A stretch of 64,000 bases of DNA, taken from NCBI GenBank assembly GCA_963732415.1, contig CAVSZK010000019.1, forward strand, positions 434,001 through 498,000. The letters are read 5' to 3'. Position numbers and translations under genes: made by a program. The DNA comes from RPQJ01 sp963732415 (GTDB taxonomy: Bacteria > Pseudomonadota > Gammaproteobacteria > Steroidobacterales > Steroidobacteraceae). The notes beneath the pieces were generated by a model, which worked only from the letters and a program-made list of their open reading frames with translations, was not told the DNA's origin and did not search any database. Numbering within the stretch: the stretch's first letter is position 1; each line of letters starts with the position of its first letter. This document shows, piece by piece, positions 58,987 through 64,000 of the stretch.

Positions 58987-60018
58987 TCAGCCGAACTGGC
59001 GCAGGAAGCGCAGGTCATTATCGAAATACATGCGGATGTCGTTCACGTTGTAGCGCAGCATGGCCAGGCGCTCGATGCCCATGCCGAACGCATATCCCGT
59101 GTAACGCTCCGGATCGATGCCGACGTTGCCGAGCACGTTCGGATGCACCATTCCGCAGCCCGCCACTTCGAGCCAACCCGTGCCCTTGCATACCCGGCAA
59201 CCCTTGCCGCTGCAGAACACGCACTCGATGTCCACCTCGGCCGAAGGCTCGGTGAATGGGAAGTACGACGGACGGAAGCGGATGCCGAGCCTGCGCTCGA
59301 AGAAACGCTCTACGAAATGGTGCAGCACCGACTTCAGGTGCGCGAAACTCACGCCCTCGTCTACCACCAGCCCTTCGACCTGGTGGAACATCGGTGTGTG
59401 CGTCATGTCCGAGTCGCATCGATAGACACGCCCCGGCATGATCATCCTGAGTGGCGGCTTGTCGCGCAGCATCGCGCGGACCTGCACCGGCGAGGTGTGG
59501 GTGCGCAGCAAGCGGCCGTCAGGAAAATAGAACGTGTCGTGCATCGCCCGCGCCGGATGGTTCGCGGGAATGTTCAGCGCCTCGAAGTTGTGCCAGTCGT
59601 CCTCGACCTCAGGGCCTGCCTCGACGCTGAACCCGGAATTTCGGAACAGCGACTCGATCCGGCGCCGCACGCGTGTGATCGGGTGAAGGCCGCCCGGCTG
59701 CTGGCCACGACCCGGCTGCGTGACGTCCACGCGGCCCGCGGCAAGCCGGCGCTCCAGTTCCGCACCTTCGAGCTGCGCCTGGCGCGCCGCGATCAACACA
59801 CCGATCTCGTCACGAACGGCATTGATGCGCGCGCCCGCCTCGCGGCGAGCCTCAGGCGCGAGCCCGCCCAGCGTTTTCAGCAGCGCAGTGATCGCGCCTT
59901 TCTTGCCGAAGAACTCGACCTTGAGTTCCTCGACCGCGGCGAGACTCGTGCACGTGCCCACGGACTCGCGGGCCCTTGCGGCAAGTATGTCGAGGTCGTT
60001 GGAGGACTCGTCTGTCAT
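58987..60018 (-). CDS. pheS: Phenylalanyl-tRNA synthetase alpha subunit
   Basis: This is the 343-residue catalytic subunit, a class II synthetase. An N-terminal coiled coil is followed by 'HPITRVRRRIESLF', the motif 2 region 'YRCDSDMTHTPMFHQVEGL', 'SYFPFTEPSAEVDI', and motif 3 'GYAFGMGIERLAMLRYNVND'. The ATG at 60018 lies just downstream of a repeat array that fills the gap after rplT, where other bacteria have the phe leader peptide. Confidence 0.97.
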   Translation of the reverse strand: MTDESSNDLDILAARARESVGTCTSLAAVEELKVEFFGKKGAITALLKTLGGLAPEARREAGARINAVRDEIGVLIAARQAQLEGAELERRLAAGRVDVTQPGRGQQPGGLHPITRVRRRIESLFRNSGFSVEAGPEVEDDWHNFEALNIPANHPARAMHDTFYFPDGRLLRTHTSPVQVRAMLRDKPPLRMIMPGRVYRCDSDMTHTPMFHQVEGLVVDEGVSFAHLKSVLHHFVERFFERRLGIRFRPSYFPFTEPSAEVDIECVFCSGKGCRVCKGTGWLEVAGCGMVHPNVLGNVGIDPERYTGYAFGMGIERLAMLRYNVNDIRMYFDNDLRFLRQFG

Positions 60019-60040
60019 GTGTCAACCACCGGCAACCACC

Positions 60041-60148
60041 GGGGACTGTCCCTGCAAGGGACTGTCCCCTTCGGGAGACGGGGACAGTCCCCTGCGAGGA
60101 CTGTCCCCGGATAGACACTGGGGACAGTCCCTTGCAGGGACTGTCCCC
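60041..60148. repeat. Three-unit palindromic (REP-like) hairpin array between rplT and pheS
   Basis: Three tandem hairpins of 29 bases (60041-60069, 60080-60108, 60120-60148) repeat with a 39-40 base period. Each is built from two copies of GGGGAC(A/T)GTCCC with a TGCAA-like loop; the last has perfect 12-base arms (60120-60131 and 60137-60148). The spacers are TTCGGGAGAC and GGATAGACACT. It fills almost the whole gap, so it could affect read-through into pheS or mRNA stability. No U-run follows. Confidence 0.85.
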
Positions 60149-60154
60149 GGGCGA

Positions 60155-60514
60155 TCAGGCTTCGAGACTCGCCTTGGCCTGCTCGGCGAGCTTGCCGAAC
60201 GCGTCGATGTCGTGAACTGCGAGATCCGCGAGCATCTTGCGGTCGACTTCGAATCCGGCCGCCTTCAGGCCCGCCATCAGGCGGCTGTAGGACAGGTCAA
60301 ACCCGCGGGCAGCCGCGTTGATGCGCGTGATCCACAGCGCACGCATATCGCGCTTCTTGGCGCGGCGGTCGCGATAGGCGTACTGGCCGGCCTTGATGAC
60401 CGCCTGTTTCGCCGTCCGATACACCTTGCGGCGCGCGTTGTAGTAACCCTTCGCCTTGGCGAGGACCTTCTTGTGTCGGCGTCCAGCGATGACGCCACGC
60501 TTTACTCTAGCCAT
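60155..60514 (-). CDS. rplT: 50S ribosomal protein L20
   Basis: This is a 119-residue primary-binding ribosomal protein with the highly basic N-terminal extension ('RVKRGVIAGRRHKKVLAKAK') and the family core 'LWITRINAAARGFDLSYSRL'. In many bacteria L20 also represses the infC-rpmI-rplT messenger. It follows rpmI by 10 bases. Confidence 0.98.
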   Translation of the reverse strand: MARVKRGVIAGRRHKKVLAKAKGYYNARRKVYRTAKQAVIKAGQYAYRDRRAKKRDMRALWITRINAAARGFDLSYSRLMAGLKAAGFEVDRKMLADLAVHDIDAFGKLAEQAKASLEA

Positions 60515-60524
60515 GGGTCACCTC

Positions 60525-60719
60525 TTAGAGATTAGGAAGAAGCTTGTCGAGCCGGCCGGTGTCCTGCTTGGCAACCATGGTGGTGCCGCGCAGGTTGCGC
60601 TTACGCTTGCTCGTCTTCTTGGTGAGAATGTGTCGTTTCTGGGACTGGCCTCGCTTGTAGCCTTTCGCCGTTTTGCGAAAACGCTTGGCCGCCCCCTTGT
60701 TGGTCTTCAACTTGGGCAT
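60525..60719 (-). CDS. rpmI: 50S ribosomal protein L35
   Basis: This is a 64-residue, very basic protein that begins MPKLKTNKGAAKRFRKTAKG and contains 'HILTKKTSKRKRNLRG'. The start at ATG 60719 matches the family; an upstream in-frame codon at 60749 would add ten unrelated residues. It lies 77 bases after infC. Confidence 0.98.
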   Translation of the reverse strand: MPKLKTNKGAAKRFRKTAKGYKRGQSQKRHILTKKTSKRKRNLRGTTMVAKQDTGRLDKLLPNL

Positions 60720-60796
60720 GTCTACTCCTGTTTGTATAGCCCGTTTCACCGCAGGCGAACCCGCGGATCGAGGGCGAAGGACGGATCGCTCCGGCC

Positions 60797-61321
60797 TTAC
60801 TTCTTTTTCGGCCCCATCATCATCACCATCTGCCTGCCTTCCATCAGCGGATGCTGTTCGACCACCGCGTAATCCGCGAGGTCGTTCTGCAACCGGATCA
60901 GGACCTGGCGTCCGATGTCGGTGTGGGCCATCTCACGGCCACGGAACCTCAGGGTTACCTTGGCCTTGTCACCTTCCTCGAAAAAGCGAATCAGATTCCT
61001 GAGCTTGATCTTGTAATCGCCTTCGTCGGTTCCGGGACGAAACTTAACTTCCTTGACCTGGATCTGCCGCTGCTTCTTTTTCGCAGCGTGGGTCTTCTTG
61101 TTCTGTTCGAACACGAATTTCCCGTAATCGACAATCCGGCATACCGGTGGCTCCGCGGTCGGCGAAACCTCCACCAGGTCGAGTTCCTGCGAGGCAGCGA
61201 GCTGCAGCGCGTCGTACCGGCTCATCACGCCGACCTGCTCGCCGTCTTCGCCGATTATGCGAAGCTGCGGGGCCGTGATCTCGTCGTTGCGCCGGGCGCG
61301 CTTGGTCGTTGGGGCAGCGAT
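60797..61321 (-). CDS. infC: Translation initiation factor IF-3 (ATC start)
   Basis: This 174-residue factor prevents subunit joining and checks start codons. The N-terminal domain has 'RRNDEITAPQLRIIGEDG' and the C-terminal domain 'EVKFRPGTDEGDYKIKLRNL'. The frame with this similarity has no ATG, GTG or TTG near the expected N-terminus and begins at ATC (61319-61321), 8 bases after GGAGG, which lies in the last codons of thrS. E. coli infC uses AUU, and IF-3 autoregulates by rejecting such starts; the same is expected here. An internal GTG-ATG pair (ATG near 61228) could make a short form lacking the first 30 residues. Confidence 0.93.
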   Translation of the reverse strand: MAAPTTKRARRNDEITAPQLRIIGEDGEQVGVMSRYDALQLAASQELDLVEVSPTAEPPVCRIVDYGKFVFEQNKKTHAAKKKQRQIQVKEVKFRPGTDEGDYKIKLRNLIRFFEEGDKAKVTLRFRGREMAHTDIGRQVLIRLQNDLADYAVVEQHPLMEGRQMVMMMGPKKK

Positions 61322-61324
61322 ACT

Positions 61325-63250
61325 TCATACCTCCAAAATATTTCGGCCGCGGCTCGCGATTTCATCGGCAAGTTTCGCGGCGATTGTCTCAAGAGACATC
61401 GCCCCGAGATCCTTGCCGTTGCGCGTGCGCACGGCCAACGTACTCGAACCCGACTCGCGGTCGCCCGCGACCAGCAGGTACGGGACCCGCTGCAGGGTGT
61501 GTTCGCGGATTTTAAAGCCGACTTTCTCGTTTCGCAAATCCAATTCGACCCGAAGCCCCTGATTTTTCAGGAATTCAGCGGCCCGGCGACAATATTCGTC
61601 CTGTCCGTCGGTGATATTCATCACCACGGCCTGTACCGGGGCCAGCCAGGTCGGGAAACGGCCGGCGTAGTGCTCGATCAGGATGCCGATGAAACGCTCG
61701 AAGGACCCCAGTATTGCCCGGTGCAGCATGACCGGCCTGTGGTTGGCCCCGTCCTCGCCCACGTACTCGGCCCCGAGGCGCTCAGGCAGGATCAGGTCCA
61801 CCTGCAGCGTGCCGCACTGCCAGTCGCGGCCGATCGCGTCGCGCAGCACGAATTCGAGCTTCGGCCCGTAGAACGCGCCCTCGCCCGGGTTCAGCGTGTA
61901 CTCGAGCCCGGCAACCGCGCAGGCATCCTTGAGCGCCGCCTCGGCCTTGTCCCAGCTCTCTTCGGAGCCCGCTCGCTTGGCGGGGCGATCCGAGAACTTG
62001 ACCGCGATGTCGGTGAATCCGAAGTCGGCGTAGATGCTCTTCAGCAAGTCGCAGAATGCAACCGTCTCGGAGTTGATCTGGTCCTCGGTGCAGAAGATGT
62101 GCGCGTCGTCCTGCGTGAATGCGCGCACGCGCATCAGGCCGTGCAGCGCGCCCGAGGGCTCGTTGCGGTGACAGGCGCCGAATTCCGCCATGCGCAGCGG
62201 CAGGTCGCGATACGACTTGATGCCCTGCCGATAGATCAGCACGTGCCCCGGGCAGTTCATCGGCTTCACCGCCAGCGTGCGCCCTTCGGACTCCGCGATG
62301 AACATGTTCGGAGCGTAGTTCTCCCAGTGGCCCGATTTCTCCCACAGACCGCGGTCGATCAACTGCGGGGTGCGGACCTCGACGTAGCCCGCGTCCGCGA
62401 GCCGGCCGCGCACGTACTGCTCGATCGAACGCCACAGCGACCAGCCCTTCGGGTGCCAGAATACGCTGCCGACCGCCTCGTCCTGGGTGTGGAACAGCCC
62501 AAGCTCGCGGCCGACGCGACGATGGTCACGCTTCTCGGCTTCCTCGAGGCGGGTGAGGTAGGCCTTCAGGCTCTTCTCATCGGTCCACGCAGTGCCGTAG
62601 ATGCGCTGGAGCATCGCGTTCCTGGAGTCGCCGCGCCAGTACGCGCCGGCGACCTTCATCAACTTGAACGCGCCAAGCTTCCCGGTGCTCGGCACATGCG
62701 GCCCGCGGCACAGGTCGAACCAGTCACCCTGCCCATAGAGGCTGATGTCCTCGTTCGCGGGGATGCTGGCGATGATCTCGGCCTTGTAGTGCTCGCCGAG
62801 TTTCTTGAACGTCTCGACGGCCTCGTCACGCGGCATCACCCGGCGCTCGACCTTCAGGTCGGCCTTCACGAGTTCATGCATCTTCGCCTCGAACTTCTCG
62901 AGATCCTCCGGCGTGAACGGCCGGCTGAATGCGAAGTCATAGTAGAACCCGTCATCGATCACCGGACCGATGGTCACCTGGGCGTCTGGATAGACCGCCT
63001 GCACGGCCTGCGCGAGCAGGTGCGCCGTCGAGTGGCGGATGATCTCCAGGCCTTCTGGATCCTTGCCGGTGACGATCGCGAGTGCTGCGTCGCAGTCGAT
63101 CACGAACGAAGTGTCGACCAGGCTGCCGTCCACTTTTCCAGCCAGGGCGGCCTTCGCCAGGCCGGGGCCGATGTCGGCCGCCACCTGCGCCACCGTGATC
63201 GGCTCGGCGTAGGTTCGCTGGCTGCCATCGGGCAGGGTAATGACGGGCAT
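61325..63250 (-). CDS. thrS: Threonyl-tRNA synthetase
   Basis: This is a 641-residue class II synthetase. It has an N-terminal TGS domain, an editing domain with 'HSTAHLLAQAVQAVYPDAQ' (HxxxH) and the zinc Cys/His ('PMNCPGHVLIY'), then 'GACHRNEPSGALHGLMRVR' (motif 2), and a C-terminal anticodon-binding domain. The ATG at 63250 has AAGGA seven bases upstream. It is preceded by tRNA-Val and followed 3 bases later by infC. Confidence 0.97.
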   Translation of the reverse strand: MPVITLPDGSQRTYAEPITVAQVAADIGPGLAKAALAGKVDGSLVDTSFVIDCDAALAIVTGKDPEGLEIIRHSTAHLLAQAVQAVYPDAQVTIGPVIDDGFYYDFAFSRPFTPEDLEKFEAKMHELVKADLKVERRVMPRDEAVETFKKLGEHYKAEIIASIPANEDISLYGQGDWFDLCRGPHVPSTGKLGAFKLMKVAGAYWRGDSRNAMLQRIYGTAWTDEKSLKAYLTRLEEAEKRDHRRVGRELGLFHTQDEAVGSVFWHPKGWSLWRSIEQYVRGRLADAGYVEVRTPQLIDRGLWEKSGHWENYAPNMFIAESEGRTLAVKPMNCPGHVLIYRQGIKSYRDLPLRMAEFGACHRNEPSGALHGLMRVRAFTQDDAHIFCTEDQINSETVAFCDLLKSIYADFGFTDIAVKFSDRPAKRAGSEESWDKAEAALKDACAVAGLEYTLNPGEGAFYGPKLEFVLRDAIGRDWQCGTLQVDLILPERLGAEYVGEDGANHRPVMLHRAILGSFERFIGILIEHYAGRFPTWLAPVQAVVMNITDGQDEYCRRAAEFLKNQGLRVELDLRNEKVGFKIREHTLQRVPYLLVAGDRESGSSTLAVRTRNGKDLGAMSLETIAAKLADEIASRGRNILEV

Positions 63251-63276
63251 GTTCGGATCCTTGGCAGGACAGGGTC

Positions 63277-63351
63277 TGGTGGGCGCACGTGGGATCGAAC
63301 CACGGACCCCTACCATGTCAAGGTAGTGCTCTACCGCTGAGCTATGCGCCC
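63277..63351 (-). tRNA. tRNA-Val (anticodon GAC)
   Basis: The minus-strand cloverleaf has acceptor GGGCGCA/TGCGCCC, D-stem GCTC/GAGC, anticodon stem CTACC/GGTAG with loop TTGACAT (anticodon GAC, reading GUC), T-stem CGTGG/CCACG with loop TTCGATC, and encoded ACCA at the 3' end. It lies 26 bases upstream of thrS on the same strand and probably shares its transcript. Confidence 0.97.
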
Positions 63352-63366
63352 TCAAACGAGCCGCGA

Positions 63367-63396
63367 AGGATACCTGAGGGGCTGGCGGCGAGGCAA
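63367..63396 (-). promoter_or_regulatory. Promoter of the tRNA-Val / thrS operon
   Basis: On the minus strand TTGCCT (63391-63396) and TATCCT (63367-63372) are 18 bases apart. The predicted start near 63360 is about 9 bases before the tRNA 5' end. Confidence 0.5.
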
Positions 63397-63407
63397 ATGG
63401 CGCAAAC

Positions 63408-63452
63408 GGGGACATTCTCCTTTTTCCCGGGGCGAAAAAAGGAGAATGTCCC

Positions 63453-63453
<1 letters not shown>
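63408..63453. repeat. Long perfect palindromic repeat abutting the uvrB stop codon
   Basis: Two 18-base arms, GGGGACATTCTCCTTTTT (63408-63425) and its exact complement at 63436-63453, flank CCCGGGGCGA. The last base of the right arm is the final base of the uvrB stop codon. The GGGGACA/TGTCCCC ends resemble the array at 60041-60148, so both may be mobile REP-type elements. On the minus strand it could also end uvrB transcription, because a run of five T lies at the loop side of an arm, but a U-run after the stem is absent. Confidence 0.85.

Positions 63454-64000
<547 letters not shown>

Noticed and set aside
58012..60114. 700-codon plus-strand open frame opposite pheT and pheS
   Set aside because: It is a shadow of two well-conserved synthetase genes; composition is biased and no motifs are seen.
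60019..60154. Phe-rich leader peptide before pheS
   Set aside because: The space is filled by palindromic repeats and no short frame with Phe codons is present.
61044..61328. ATG at 61328 as start of a gene after thrS
   Set aside because: It is in a different frame from IF-3, sits directly against GGAGG with no spacing, and its protein resembles nothing known; the IF-3 frame starts at ATC 61321.
60851..63340. 829-codon plus-strand open frame opposite infC and thrS
   Set aside because: Despite its length it mirrors thrS codon structure and crosses tRNA-Val; no protein family features.

Overview
This window is a GC-rich stretch of a bacterial chromosome. It most resembles a gammaproteobacterium near the Xanthomonadales/Steroidobacterales. 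The reasons are a fused aspartate kinase/diaminopimelate decarboxylase gene, metX-metB in place of metA, a TrpR-like regulator heading a complete hisGDCBHAFI operon, the block thrS-infC-rpmI-rplT-pheS-pheT-ihfA-merR, msrPQ, and a TonB/ExbB/ExbD/ExbD set with periplasmic TPR proteins. The lineage is inferred from gene content only. No phage, insertion sequence, integrase or CRISPR array was seen.

Layout. 1-13.8 kb is accessory metabolism. The 3' end of a glutathione transferase, a GFA-family protein and an SDR lie on the plus strand. They converge on a minus-strand cluster that, in transcription order, holds a glycyl radical enzyme, its radical-SAM activase, a beta-keto acid cleavage enzyme (BKACE), an AraC-type regulator, an MFS transporter, an SDR and a double carboxymuconolactone-decarboxylase-like protein. 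A BASS-type transporter, a DUF2254 protein and a VIT-like membrane protein follow. 13.8-24.5 kb holds a DUF3302/HlyD/NodT export set, msrPQ, a DMT exporter, a KAS III-like synthase, an HMG-CoA lyase and two convergent paralogous TPR proteins. 24.5-27 kb is exbD-exbD-exbB-tonB, with tonB split by a one-base frameshift. 27-31.6 kb is ilvD, an MFS protein and an M17 aminopeptidase.

31.6-47.8 kb is amino-acid biosynthesis with visible regulation. ilvC-leuACDB follows a leucine-rich leader peptide and an attenuator hairpin. metX-metB follows a SAM-I type riboswitch with a well-placed promoter. The his operon follows a TrpR-like gene whose 5' region carries a near-perfect palindrome. 47.8-52.7 kb carries an MFS gene, asd and the lysC-lysA fusion. 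52.7-55.8 kb holds small housekeeping genes and tRNA-Pro(GGG). 55.9-64 kb is the thrS-to-merR translation operon, with tRNA-Val(GAC) upstream and the 3' part of uvrB at the right edge.

Points for a second look are the glycyl radical enzyme/BKACE cluster, whose substrate I cannot assign; the tonB frameshift in a five-A run; two non-canonical start codons (ATT for hisF, ATC for infC); and two kinds of GGGGAC...GTCCCC palindromic repeats, one forming a three-hairpin array in the rplT-pheS gap and the other running into the uvrB stop codon.
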